A stretch of 64,000 bases of DNA from Fulvimarina endophytica (GTDB taxonomy: Bacteria > Pseudomonadota > Alphaproteobacteria > Rhizobiales > Rhizobiaceae), in NCBI RefSeq assembly GCF_003403015.1, contig NZ_QURL01000008.1:1-64000 (forward strand), written 5' to 3'. This document shows, piece after piece, positions 33,284-41,784 of the stretch; the first letter of the stretch is position 1; the number at the start of each line of letters is the position of its first letter. The position numbers and the translations under genes are program-made. Below the pieces are notes generated by a model, which worked only from the letters and a program-made list of their open reading frames with translations, ran no database searches and was not told the DNA's origin.

Positions 33284-34555
33284 TCAAGCTTCCGGCTTCG
33301 AAGCCTTGGCGAAGGCGCGCAGGTCGAAGCCCACCGCTTCGAGCGCGGCCCGGCTCGGCGGTTCGTCGCCGGCCAGGATCTTGCGCGCGGCCATGTGGTC
33401 TCCCGGCCGGTTGACCGTCTCGACCGAGACGAGCCGATCTTCGCGGAAGCCGAGGACCATGTCCTCGCCGGCCTCGACGAACGCGCGGGCCTCTGCGGTC
33501 AGCCCTGCGATCTGCAGCTTGAGGGGTCCCTGATCGCTCCAGAACCACGGCACCGCGTGATAGGCGCCGCCGCCCTTGCCGGTGAGGCGCCGGGCGAGAT
33601 GGCGAGCCTGATCCGTGGCGGCCTGGATCGATTCCAGCCGCTCGCGCGCCCCGAAGGCGCCGGGAACGGCCGCGCAGTCGCCGATCGCGGAGACCGCGGC
33701 GTCTTCGGTCGACAGGGTCTCGTCGACGGTGATCCCGTTTTCGCAGGCAAGTCCCGCAGCCTCGGCAAGCTCGCTATTGGCGCGCACGCCGGTTGCGACA
33801 AGGACGAGATCGCCTTCCAGCACCTCGCCGCTTTCGAGGTGGACACGTTCGGGATCGGGGCTTTGCCGCGCCTCGATGGCGACGACCTTCGCGCCGAGCC
33901 GGACATCGGTTCCGCTCAGGCGGTGATGGGCGAGGAAGCGCGCGGAGATCGCCGGCGAGACGGCCCGCGCCATCAGACGCGATCCGGCTTCGAGAACGGT
34001 CGTGGCAACGCCCGCGGCCTCGGCCATCGCGGCAAATTCCAGGCCGATGAAGCCACCGCCGACGACGATCGCGCGCATCGAGGCTTCGAGCCGGTCGCGG
34101 ATCGCCCGGGCATGGGCGAGACTGCGCAATTCGGCGATGCCCTCCCTGTCGGCACCCTCGATCGGCGGGCGGGCATTGCGCGCGCCGGTGGCGAAGACGA
34201 GATGGTCGTATCCGATGGTTTCGCCGTCTTCGAGCCGCACCGTCCTCCCGGCACGGTCCACGGACACGACGCGCGCGCTCTCACGCCGTTCGATCGCGTT
34301 CTTCTCGAAGAAGCTCTGAGGCTTCAGGACGAGGCGTTCGGCATCGCCATCCTTCATATAGGCCTTCGAGAGCGGCGGGCGCTGATAGGGCAGCCCCGGT
34401 TCGTCCCCGATGAGGATGATCGAGCCCTCGTGACCCTCCTGGCGCAGATTGGCGGCAAGCTGGACGGCAGCGTGGCCCGCCCCGACGACGAGAATGCGCT
34501 CCGCCAACGGGGCCGCGTTCTGCTCGCCGGGTTCAGCCGGGTCTGTTCTGGTCAT
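33284..34555 (-). CDS. Ferredoxin/rubredoxin reductase-type flavoprotein
   Basis: Protein of 423 aa. It shows both nucleotide sites of the class: FAD site ILVVGAGHAAVQLAANLRQE and NAD(P) site RAIVVGGGFIGLEFAAMAEA. It also has YQRPPLSKAYMK, LVFATGARNARP and the late FAD contact VSAIGDCAAVPG, and a reductase C-terminal domain (PWFWSDQGPLKLQIAGL). Such enzymes pass electrons from NAD(P)H to a ferredoxin or rubredoxin serving a monooxygenase. Being 84 bases from the end of nasA and convergent with it, it might supply nitrate reductase, but the family fits the Rieske oxygenases better. ATG 34555 has GAAGGGG upstream. Confidence 0.85.
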   Translation of the reverse strand: MTRTDPAEPGEQNAAPLAERILVVGAGHAAVQLAANLRQEGHEGSIILIGDEPGLPYQRPPLSKAYMKDGDAERLVLKPQSFFEKNAIERRESARVVSVDRAGRTVRLEDGETIGYDHLVFATGARNARPPIEGADREGIAELRSLAHARAIRDRLEASMRAIVVGGGFIGLEFAAMAEAAGVATTVLEAGSRLMARAVSPAISARFLAHHRLSGTDVRLGAKVVAIEARQSPDPERVHLESGEVLEGDLVLVATGVRANSELAEAAGLACENGITVDETLSTEDAAVSAIGDCAAVPGAFGARERLESIQAATDQARHLARRLTGKGGGAYHAVPWFWSDQGPLKLQIAGLTAEARAFVEAGEDMVLGFREDRLVSVETVNRPGDHMAARKILAGDEPPSRAALEAVGFDLRAFAKASKPEA

Positions 34556-34871
34556 GGCGTTCCCCTTCGACAGGTGGAGGGCAAGACGGATGATTGCCGC
34601 GCGAGAACCGGACAGAGCCCCGGATCACGCGGATTGTGCGGGCACACTTAGAGCTTCGGACCCGATTCGAATATTGGGCCCGAAGCCCCGGTTTCCTGCT
34701 GACGCATCGGATGGTCCGAAGACCGGACCCACTTTTCGGTCCGATGCTTCAGGGGATGCGCCGGCCCGGTGAAACGGGTGATCGTCTCTTTGCCCGGAAG
34801 GTCCGCGCGATCGCGGAGGAGACGCTCGCCGCCTCGCGCGGTGGCGAGGCGGAAGGCGCGTAGCCGGTCTC
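34556..34871. other. Gap between flavoprotein gene and dctM
   Basis: No protein-like frame is seen. It holds palindromic repeat copy B (34703-34749), which may end the dctPQM transcript, and must hold the promoter of the flavoprotein gene. Confidence 0.5.
34703..34749. repeat. 47-base palindromic repeat, copy B
   Basis: The outer arms are GCATCGGA and TCCGATGC, in which all but one of eight bases pair on extension; inner arms GGTCCG and CGGACC. It is the best-preserved copy. It lies 122 bases beyond the dctM stop codon and matches the copies at 846, 12261 and 61981 in length and order. Confidence 0.85.
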
Positions 34872-36206
34872 CTACTGCATATAGTCCAGCAACAGGTTCG
34901 ACAGGTCCGGGAAGGCGGCGACGATGGCGAGGCCGATGAGGCTCGTCACGAGGAAGGGCAGGGCGCCGATCGCGATCTTCTCGAGCGATATTCGGGTGAT
35001 GTTCGCCGCGACGAAGAGGTTGATTCCGACCGGCGGCGTGAACAGGCCGATGGCGAGATTGACCATCAGCGCGACCCCGAACCAGACCGGGTCCCAGCCG
35101 AGCTTGTGGACGACCGGCAGGAAGATCGGGAGCGCAATGAACATGATGGTGATCGCATCCATGAACATGCCGGCGATGAGGACCACCAGCATGATGACCG
35201 CGAGGATCGCCCATTCGTTGTCGCTGACGGCGAGAAGCGCATCGGAATACTTGCCGACGAGATCGTCCACGGTCACCACCCAGCCGAACAGGGAGGCGAA
35301 GGTGACGACCAGCATGACGACGGCCGAGGACGCGCTCGCATCGACAAGCGCTGAATAGAGCGTCCTGAAGGTAAGGGTGCGGTAGATGAAGACGCCCACG
35401 AACAGGGCGTAGACCGTCGCGACCACGGCGGCCTCGGTGGGCGTGAAGACGCCGGCATAGATGCCGCCCAGAATGACGATCGGCGTGAGAAGCCCCCAGA
35501 AGGCGTCGACGAAGGAGCGGGCGAGGCGCTTCGGATAGCTGAGGCCGGCATAGGGCAGGGGCGCGAGATGGGCGAGACCCTGGCCGCGTGCTTCCTGCGC
35601 CTGGCGATGGGCCGCCTTGCCGGCGAAGGGCAGCGTCAGGATCATTAGGAGGCCCATGACGAGGCCCGGCACGATCGCGGCGATGAAGAGCTTGGCGATC
35701 GAGGTCTCGGCGATGACGCCGTAGATGACGAGACCGATCGAGGGCGGGATGACGATGGAGAGCGCGGCGCCCGTGCAGACGAGGGCGGCCGCGAAGGGCT
35801 TCGGATAGCCGTCCTCCTCCATGCCGCGGATGATGAGCGGGCCGATCGCGGCGACCGATGCGGGGCCGGAGCCCGAGACCGCGCCCCAGAACAGGCAGAC
35901 CACCGTGCCGACGACGCCCATTCCGCCGGGAAGCGAGCCGACGAGAACCCGGAAGAAGCGGATCATCCGCTCCGCGATGCCCACGGTTCCCATCAGGGCG
36001 CCGGCGAGGATGAAGAAGGGGATGGCGAGAAGCGAGAATTTCGCGATGCCGCTCGCCAGAAGATCGCCGACGAGGTCGAGCCCGAAGCCGAGAACCCACA
36101 TCGCATAAAGAGAGGAGAGGCCGAGCGAGAAGGCGACCGGAACCCGGAGCGCCAGGAGGAGGAAGAACAGGATCACCATCTCGGTGCCGGGATCGAAACC
36201 GAACAT
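34872..36206 (-). CDS. dctM: TRAP transporter large membrane subunit (DctM), module 1
   Basis: Protein of 444 aa, very hydrophobic, with about 12 helices. Family hallmarks are LLAIPFFILAGALM, FWGAVSGSGPASVAAIGPL, ALSIVIPPSIGLVIYG and near the end LAIGLFTPPVGINLFVAANI. It carries out sodium-coupled uptake of an organic acid delivered by DctP. It starts 3 bases after dctQ ends. Gene order on the minus strand is dctP-dctQ-dctM. The substrate is unknown; the adjacent acyl-CoA synthetase and thiolase suggest a carboxylic acid. Confidence 0.93.
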   Translation of the reverse strand: MFGFDPGTEMVILFFLLLALRVPVAFSLGLSSLYAMWVLGFGLDLVGDLLASGIAKFSLLAIPFFILAGALMGTVGIAERMIRFFRVLVGSLPGGMGVVGTVVCLFWGAVSGSGPASVAAIGPLIIRGMEEDGYPKPFAAALVCTGAALSIVIPPSIGLVIYGVIAETSIAKLFIAAIVPGLVMGLLMILTLPFAGKAAHRQAQEARGQGLAHLAPLPYAGLSYPKRLARSFVDAFWGLLTPIVILGGIYAGVFTPTEAAVVATVYALFVGVFIYRTLTFRTLYSALVDASASSAVVMLVVTFASLFGWVVTVDDLVGKYSDALLAVSDNEWAILAVIMLVVLIAGMFMDAITIMFIALPIFLPVVHKLGWDPVWFGVALMVNLAIGLFTPPVGINLFVAANITRISLEKIAIGALPFLVTSLIGLAIVAAFPDLSNLLLDYMQ

Positions 36207-36209
36207 CGC

Positions 36210-36701
36210 TCAGATCCCCGATCCATCGTCCGGGACGCCGCCCGGTTCGCGCCATTCGGCAATCCCGCTCTCGATGAGGCGCAGGCCGATCAGCAGGAAG
36301 CCGACCGGCAGGCCGACCGAGACGTACCATTCGGGGATCTGCATCGCCGAGGAGGTGATGCCGCTGCGATACTGGTTCTCGACGAGCTCGATCGTGTACC
36401 AGGCGGACAGAGCGAGGAGCAGCAGCGACAGGGATGCGGAGAGGAGAACCGCAATCCGCCGCGCGCCGGCCGGAAGGAGATCGGTGAAGAGGGTGACCGC
36501 CAGATGCTCCCCGCGCCGGGCCGCGATGGCGGCTCCGAAGACCGTGAGGAGCAGGAAGCCGTCGAGGAGGAGTTCCTGCGTCGCGGCGAAGGAATAGCTC
36601 GTCAGATAGCGCACGACGACATTCGCGAAGCCGAGCCCGGTCATGGCGAGGAAGATGACGGAGCAGACGATCTTTTCCGCTTCGCCGAGAACGTGACGCA
36701 T
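36210..36701 (-). CDS. dctQ: TRAP transporter small membrane subunit (DctQ), module 1
   Basis: Protein of 163 aa with four predicted helices and the DctQ signature near the front (VIFLAMTGLGFANVVVRYLT) and AAIAARRGEHLAVTLFTDLL. It pairs with DctM to form the membrane unit. It lies 128 bases after dctP and 3 bases before dctM. Confidence 0.9.
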   Translation of the reverse strand: MRHVLGEAEKIVCSVIFLAMTGLGFANVVVRYLTSYSFAATQELLLDGFLLLTVFGAAIAARRGEHLAVTLFTDLLPAGARRIAVLLSASLSLLLLALSAWYTIELVENQYRSGITSSAMQIPEWYVSVGLPVGFLLIGLRLIESGIAEWREPGGVPDDGSGI

Positions 36702-36829
36702 CTGCCATCTCTTCGAACTGGGGTGCGGCGAGGGCGTTCGGACCCTCTCGCCGCGTCCGGGTCGGCCGGACCGTTAGGAGGGGACCGGACGCACGGCGAC
36801 CGGCCCCTTTTTCAGGCTGAACGGCCCGC

Positions 36830-37921
36830 CTATTGCGCGGCCGCACCCTGGTCGGTGCCGGCGGCGGCATCCTGTCCGCCGGTCGGCGTCACCGTATCAT
36901 CGTTCGCCGTGCCGGTGTCGCTGCCGCCTTCGATCGTCTCCTGGAACAGGGCGACGAGGTCCGGGCCGACCTTCTGGGCCCAGCTGTCGAAGGCCGGCTT
37001 CGTCGCCTGGCGGAAGGCGTCGATCTCCTCGGCCGTCGGCTCGTAGACCTCCATGCCCTGCTCGGTGAGGAAGGCGACGCCTTCCGACGTTTCCTTGCGG
37101 GTCACGTCCTTCTGATAGGTCATCGCCTCTTCGGCGGCCGAGCGCACCATGGTCTGCGTCTCGGCATCCCAGCTGTCCCAGAGCTGCTTGGAAACGCCGA
37201 TGAAGATCGGATCGTAGGAATAGTGCCAGGTGGTGAGGTATTTCTGCACCTCGTAGACGCGCTGGGGAATGATCACCGCGCCGATCGGGTTTTCCTGGCC
37301 GTCGACGACGCCCTGCTGGAGCGCCGAGAAGGTCTCGGTCCACTGCATCTGCTGGGGATTGGCGCCGAGCGCGTTCATCACGTCGATATACATCGGGCCG
37401 GCCACGCGCATCTTGAGGCCCTGCATGTCGGCGGGGGCCTTGACCGGCTTGACGTTGTTGGTGACCTCGCGGAAGCCGTTCTCGCCCCAGGCGAGGACGA
37501 CGATGCCCTTCTCGGCGAGGATCTCCTTCATCTTCTCGCCCGGCGCGCCGGAGGTCGTCGCATCGACGTCGTCGTAATCGGAATAGAGATAGGGCAGCGA
37601 GAACACGGCCATTTCCGGCACGAGCGGCGTGACGTTGATCGCCGAGGTCACGACGAAGTCGAGGCTGCCGCGACCGACCATCTCGGCCTGCTTCATCTGG
37701 TCGCCGCCGGTGAGCTGGGCGTTCGGGAAGATGCGGATGTCCATCTCGCCGCCGGAGCTCTCCTTCAGAAGTTCGTTGAACTTCTCGGCGCCCTTCTGCC
37801 AGGTCGTCGTGTCGTTGGTGTTGTGCGAGAGGCGGAACGTTTCGGCACTCGCCGGAGCGAGGGTTGCGGCCGCGAAGGCCACACCGAGGGCGGCTGCAGT
37901 GGCGAATTGCTTCAAGGTCAT
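36830..37921 (-). CDS. dctP: TRAP transporter substrate-binding protein (DctP), module 1
   Basis: Protein of 363 aa with a Sec signal peptide (MTLKQFATAAALGVAFAAAT, cleavage after APASA). The DctP fold is shown by KMRVAGPMYIDVMNALGANP (the conserved arginine of KMRV usually pairs with the substrate carboxylate), WTETFSALQQGVVDGQENPI and LTTWHYSYDPIFIG. An unusual acidic and polar tail (~35 residues ending in QDAAAGTDQGAAAQ) extends past the fold. ATG 37921 has GGGAGG upstream. A 13-base dyad at 37973 likely controls it through the divergent IclR protein. Confidence 0.92.
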   Translation of the reverse strand: MTLKQFATAAALGVAFAAATLAPASAETFRLSHNTNDTTTWQKGAEKFNELLKESSGGEMDIRIFPNAQLTGGDQMKQAEMVGRGSLDFVVTSAINVTPLVPEMAVFSLPYLYSDYDDVDATTSGAPGEKMKEILAEKGIVVLAWGENGFREVTNNVKPVKAPADMQGLKMRVAGPMYIDVMNALGANPQQMQWTETFSALQQGVVDGQENPIGAVIIPQRVYEVQKYLTTWHYSYDPIFIGVSKQLWDSWDAETQTMVRSAAEEAMTYQKDVTRKETSEGVAFLTEQGMEVYEPTAEEIDAFRQATKPAFDSWAQKVGPDLVALFQETIEGGSDTGTANDDTVTPTGGQDAAAGTDQGAAAQ

Positions 37922-37972
37922 CGATCGTCCTCCCGTCAGATGGTATCCGGCGCCGGCGCTTCTCCCAAAGCA

Positions 37973-37985
37973 TCCATATTATGGA
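37973..37985. promoter_or_regulatory. 13-base operator dyad before dctP (IclR site 1)
   Basis: TCCATA-T-TATGGA is a perfect dyad 51 bases before the dctP start. It shares the pattern TCCAYA-T-TRTGRA with a second site at 38080-38092, next to the iclR start. Two matched sites in the divergent region point to binding by the IclR-family protein encoded here. Confidence 0.55.
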
Positions 37986-38048
37986 CATCAGCCGGTGCCG
38001 ATTTTCGGCAGGTTGCCATTACCGGCCGGCGCTTGCAAGATCATTTCG

Positions 38049-38061
38049 ATTGTCTGACAAT
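38049..38061. promoter_or_regulatory. Perfect dyad ATTGTCTGACAAT
   Basis: ATTGTC-T-GACAAT lies midway between the two IclR-type sites. It fits the FCD-GntR (FadR-like) pattern TNGTNNNACNA. A related sequence, ATTATCTGACAGT, occurs at 46519-46531 before the GntR gene of module 2, so the GntR protein may act on both modules. Confidence 0.45.
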
Positions 38062-38079
38062 GACAGAAGCATTCGACGG

Positions 38080-38092
38080 TCCACATTGTGAA
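38080..38092. promoter_or_regulatory. 13-base operator dyad before iclR (IclR site 2)
   Basis: TCCACA-T-TGTGAA, one mismatch from a perfect dyad, ends 11 bases before the iclR start codon and would overlap its ribosome site or promoter. This suggests autoregulation. Confidence 0.5.
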
Positions 38093-38103
38093 CGAGGTTG
38101 GGG

Positions 38104-38988
38104 TTGGACACGCTGGAAAAGGTCGCAGCCGATGGCGGGGGCGCGCAGAGTGTCGACCGGGCCCTCTCGCTGCTCTCCCTGATCGGGCGCGTGGCCGATA
38201 ACGGGGTGACGCTGACCGCAATCGTGGCGGCGAGCGGGCTCAACCGGGCGACCGCGCGCCGGCTCGTGCTCGCCCTGATGCGCTCGCGCCTCGTCGAACA
38301 GGAGCCGGTCACCCGGCGCTATTTCCTCGGTGAGGAAGCCTATGTCCTCGGCGTCTTCGCATCCCGCCGGTTCGGCTTCCTCGATTGTGCTCTCGAAAGC
38401 CTGACCGCCCTTTCGAAGCGGACGGGCGATACGAGCTTCGCCTCGATCCGGCGCGGCGACATGTCGATCTGCCTGCACCGGGAAGAGGGCGCCTTTCCGA
38501 TCCGGACCCATGCGCTGATGCCGGGACATCGCCACCCGCTCGGCATTGGGGCCGGCTCCATGGCGATGCTCGCGGCTCTGCCCGACGACGAGATCGAGCG
38601 CGTTCTGGCGGCCAACGAGGCGGCCCTTTCCAGAGATTTCCCGTCCTTCACGCCCGATGTCATGGGCGCCGACATCGTCTTCGCGCGGTCGCATGGCTAC
38701 GCGCTCAATCCGGGCCGCGTCCTCAGGAACTCCTGGGCGATCGGCAGGGCCGTGCGCTATCCGGACGGCTCGCTCGCCGGGGCGCTTTCCATCGCCGCGA
38801 TCGACAGCCGCATGGACGAGGCGCGCCGGGAGGACCTCGCCGCCGACCTCGCGCTCGAGGCCGCGAAGGTCGAGGCCCGGCTCGCCGCCCGTTTCAAGGC
38901 CCAGCCCTCCGCCGCAAGGCCCGCATCCGAGCGAAGGCGGGGCGATCCCCCGCGCCCGATCTCACCCACGAAAGGTTACGCATCATGA
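38104..38988 (+). CDS. IclR-family transcriptional regulator
   Basis: Protein of 294 aa. The winged helix begins at SVDRALSLLSLIGRVADNGV and contains VAASGLNRATARRLVLALMR; the effector domain (~85-260) contains SICLHREEGAFPIRTHALMP and HRHPLGIGAGSMAMLAALPD. I find no ATG; TTG 38104 is chosen because CGAGG lies six bases before it (TTG 38098 touches that site). The C-terminal ~30 residues are a basic, disordered tail. The stop overlaps the thiolase start (ATGA), so the regulator is the first gene of the catabolic operon. It probably senses the imported acid or a CoA ester of it. Confidence 0.88.
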   Translation: MDTLEKVAADGGGAQSVDRALSLLSLIGRVADNGVTLTAIVAASGLNRATARRLVLALMRSRLVEQEPVTRRYFLGEEAYVLGVFASRRFGFLDCALESLTALSKRTGDTSFASIRRGDMSICLHREEGAFPIRTHALMPGHRHPLGIGAGSMAMLAALPDDEIERVLAANEAALSRDFPSFTPDVMGADIVFARSHGYALNPGRVLRNSWAIGRAVRYPDGSLAGALSIAAIDSRMDEARREDLAADLALEAAKVEARLAARFKAQPSAARPASERRRGDPPRPISPTKGYAS

Positions 38989-40154
38989 CGAAGGCCCGCA
39001 TCGTCGGCTGGTCGCACAGCCATTTCGGAAAGGTCGAGGCGCCCTCGACCGAGGCGCTGATGCGCGAGGTCGTCGGCCCCGCGATCGAGCATGCCGGCAT
39101 CGAGACGCCCGACTTGGACGGCATCTTCGTCGGGGTCATGAACAACGGCTTCTCCAAGCAGGACTTCCAGGGAGCACTCGTCGGCATGGCCCATGACGGG
39201 CTCGGCCAGGTGCCGGCGGTGCGGATGGAGAATGCCTGCGCGACGGGTTCGGCCGCCCTTTATTCGGCGATGGACTTCATCGAGGCCGGACGCGGCCGCA
39301 TCGCGGTCGTCGTCGGCGCCGAGAAGATGACGGCGATCCCCACGGTCGAGGTCGGCGACGTCCTTCTCGGCGCGAGCTACCGGGAGGAGGAGGCCGAGGT
39401 CGAAGGCGGGTTCGCCGGGATCTTCGGGAGGATCGCCCAGCGCTATTTTCAGGAGCATGGCGACCGGTCCGAGGAACTCGCCATGATCGCGGCGAAGAAC
39501 CACGAGAACGGGGTCGGCAATCCCTTCGCCCATATGCGCAAGGATGTGGGCTTCGACTTCTGCAACGAGGTCTCGGCCAAGAACCCCTATGTCGCTCCGC
39601 CGCTGCGGCGCACGGACTGCTCGCTCGTCTCCGACGGGGCGGCGGCGATCGTCCTTGCCGACGAGGAGGTCGCGGCAGGCCTCGAGCGTGCGATCGGGTT
39701 TCGGGCGCGCACCCATGTCAACGACGTTCTCGCGATCAGCCGGCGCGACCCGACGGAGTTTGCCGGATGCCGGACCGCCTGGGCGCGCGCCCTCGAGGAT
39801 GCCGGGCTCACACTCGACGATCTCGATCTCGTCGAGACCCACGACTGCTTCACCATCGCCGAGATGATCGAATACGAGGCGATGGGGCTGGCGAGGCGCG
39901 GCGAAGGCTACCGCGTGGTGCGCGACGGCACCACCCGCAAGGACGGCAGGCTTCCGGTCAACGCGTCGGGCGGGCTGAAATCGAAGGGCCATCCGATCGG
40001 CGCGACCGGGGTGTCCATGCATGTGATGGCGGCCATGCAGCTGATGGGCGAGGCCGGCGACATGCAGATCGCCGGCGCGAGGACGGCGGGCGTCTTCAAC
40101 ATGGGCGGTGCGGCAGTCGCGAACTACGTCTCGATCATGGAGCGCGTGAAGTGA
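38985..40154 (+). CDS. Thiolase-family protein (SCP-x/acetyl-CoA acetyltransferase-like)
   Basis: Protein of 389 aa. The thiolase Cys sits in RMENACATGSAALYSAMDFI; the later catalytic regions are VETHDCFTIAEMIEYEAMGL and SKGHPIGATGVSMHVMA. The pattern is that of the SCP-x-type thiolases, often annotated acetyl-CoA acetyltransferase, which cleave 3-keto-acyl-CoA with CoA. It works downstream of the acyl-CoA synthetase in the same operon. ATG 38985 overlaps the iclR stop; its own stop overlaps the GTG of the synthetase. Confidence 0.88.
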   Translation: MTKARIVGWSHSHFGKVEAPSTEALMREVVGPAIEHAGIETPDLDGIFVGVMNNGFSKQDFQGALVGMAHDGLGQVPAVRMENACATGSAALYSAMDFIEAGRGRIAVVVGAEKMTAIPTVEVGDVLLGASYREEEAEVEGGFAGIFGRIAQRYFQEHGDRSEELAMIAAKNHENGVGNPFAHMRKDVGFDFCNEVSAKNPYVAPPLRRTDCSLVSDGAAAIVLADEEVAAGLERAIGFRARTHVNDVLAISRRDPTEFAGCRTAWARALEDAGLTLDDLDLVETHDCFTIAEMIEYEAMGLARRGEGYRVVRDGTTRKDGRLPVNASGGLKSKGHPIGATGVSMHVMAAMQLMGEAGDMQIAGARTAGVFNMGGAAVANYVSIMERVK

Positions 40155-41782
40155 GCCATTCTTCCGGCGGCGAGCTGAAGGGCGGGCTCGCCCCCCAGTC
40201 TGTGCGGGTCTCCAATCTTGCCCATTTCGTGACGCGCGCGAGCCGGCGCCACGGCGAGCGCACGGCGCTGGCCTGCGGTAAGGCCCGTTGGACCTGGCGC
40301 GAATTCGACAGCCGCATCAGCGCCGCCGCCGCCGCTCTCCACGATGTCTACGGCATCGGGAAGGGCGACCGCGTCCTCGTCCAGTCCCACAACTGCAACC
40401 AGATGTTCGAGGCGATGTTCGCCTGCTTCCGGCTGGGCGCGGTCTATGTCCCGACGAATTATCGCCAGACGCCGGAAGAGGTGGCGTTTCTCTGCGAGGC
40501 GAGCGGCGCGAGGGGCATGATCTGCCACGCGAACTTCCCCGGCCACGCCGCCGCCTGCCTCGCCTCGAAGGCGCCGCCGGATTTCGTGATCGCGATCGGG
40601 GAGGCCGAATTCGGGCCGAGCTACGACCGGCTGGTCGGCGAGCATCTCGGCAGGGATATCGCGAACGTACCCGTCGAGCGGGACGATCCGTGCTGGTTCT
40701 TCTTCACCTCCGGCACCACGGGGCGCCCGAAGGCGGCGGTGCTAACCCATGGCCAGATGGCCTTCGTCGTCACGAACCATCTCTGCGATCTGATGCCCGG
40801 CACCGGCCCCGCTGACGTCTCGCTCGTCGTCGCGCCTCTCTCCCACGGTGCGGGCGTCCATCAGCTGGTCCAGGTCGCGGCTGGTGCGACCACCGTTCTC
40901 CTGCCCTCGGAGCGCTTCGATCCGGCCGAAGTCTGGGATCTCGTCGCCTCCTGGAAGGTGACGAACATGTTCACGGTGCCGACGATCGTGAAGCGCCTGG
41001 TGGAGCATCCCTCCGCCCGGACCGCGGACACCTCGTCGCTGCGCTATGTCATCTATGCCGGCGCGCCCATGTACCGGGCCGACCAGAAGCGGGCGCTCCA
41101 GACGCTGGGTCCCTGCCTCGTCCAGTATTTCGGGCTCGGGGAGGTGACCGGAAACATCACCGTCCTGCCCGCCGGCGAACACCACGCCGAGGATGGCGAC
41201 GACGCACGCATCGGCACCTGCGGCTTCGAGCGCACCGGCATCGAGATCGCGATCCAGAACGAGGAGGGCGACGACCTGCCGCTCGGGGAGACGGGGGAGA
41301 TCTGCGTCACCGGTCCGGCCGTCTTCGCCGGCTACTACCAGAACCCGGACGCCAACGCGAAGGCGTTTCGCAACGGCTGGTTCCGCACCGGCGATCTCGG
41401 CCATCTCGACGAGGGCGGCTATCTCTTCATCACCGGCCGGGCCTCCGACATGTATATCTCCGGCGGCTCGAACATCTATCCGCGCGAGATCGAGGAGAAG
41501 ATCCTCGCCCATCCGAAGGTCTCGGAGGCCGCGGTCTTCGGCATTCCCGATCCCGACTGGGGCGAGGTGGGGATCGCGGTGCTCGTGCCGATGGGCGGCG
41601 AAAGCATCGAGACGGCCGAGATCGCCGAATTCCTCGCGCCGAAGCTGTCGCGCTACAAGCTGCCGAAGCGGTTCGTCGTCCTCGACGAGATGCCGAAGTC
41701 GGCCTACGGCAAGATCACCAAGAAGCTGGTTCGCCAGACCCTCGAAGAGCGCGGGCTTCTCGGCGCCGATGCGGGTGCCTGA
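40151..41782 (+). CDS. AMP-forming acyl-CoA synthetase
   Basis: Protein of 543 aa. The ATP motif is WFFFTSGTTGRPKAAVLTHG. It also has LVQYFGLGEVTGNITVLPAG, the hinge DLGHLDEGGYLFITGRASDM, and the C-terminal lysine region LDEMPKSAYGKITKKLVRQT. It activates a carboxylic acid to its CoA ester with ATP, giving AMP and diphosphate. The start is GTG 40151, which overlaps the thiolase stop (GTGA) and has GGAGCG upstream; no ATG fits. The substrate class is not readable, but the TRAP transporter implies an imported acid. Confidence 0.9.
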   Translation: MSHSSGGELKGGLAPQSVRVSNLAHFVTRASRRHGERTALACGKARWTWREFDSRISAAAAALHDVYGIGKGDRVLVQSHNCNQMFEAMFACFRLGAVYVPTNYRQTPEEVAFLCEASGARGMICHANFPGHAAACLASKAPPDFVIAIGEAEFGPSYDRLVGEHLGRDIANVPVERDDPCWFFFTSGTTGRPKAAVLTHGQMAFVVTNHLCDLMPGTGPADVSLVVAPLSHGAGVHQLVQVAAGATTVLLPSERFDPAEVWDLVASWKVTNMFTVPTIVKRLVEHPSARTADTSSLRYVIYAGAPMYRADQKRALQTLGPCLVQYFGLGEVTGNITVLPAGEHHAEDGDDARIGTCGFERTGIEIAIQNEEGDDLPLGETGEICVTGPAVFAGYYQNPDANAKAFRNGWFRTGDLGHLDEGGYLFITGRASDMYISGGSNIYPREIEEKILAHPKVSEAAVFGIPDPDWGEVGIAVLVPMGGESIETAEIAEFLAPKLSRYKLPKRFVVLDEMPKSAYGKITKKLVRQTLEERGLLGADAGA

Positions 41783-41784
41783 GG

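Noticed and set aside
34648..36870. 740-codon minus-strand frame over the TRAP genes
   Set aside because: Arg/Pro/His-rich shadow of the real dctM and dctQ frames.
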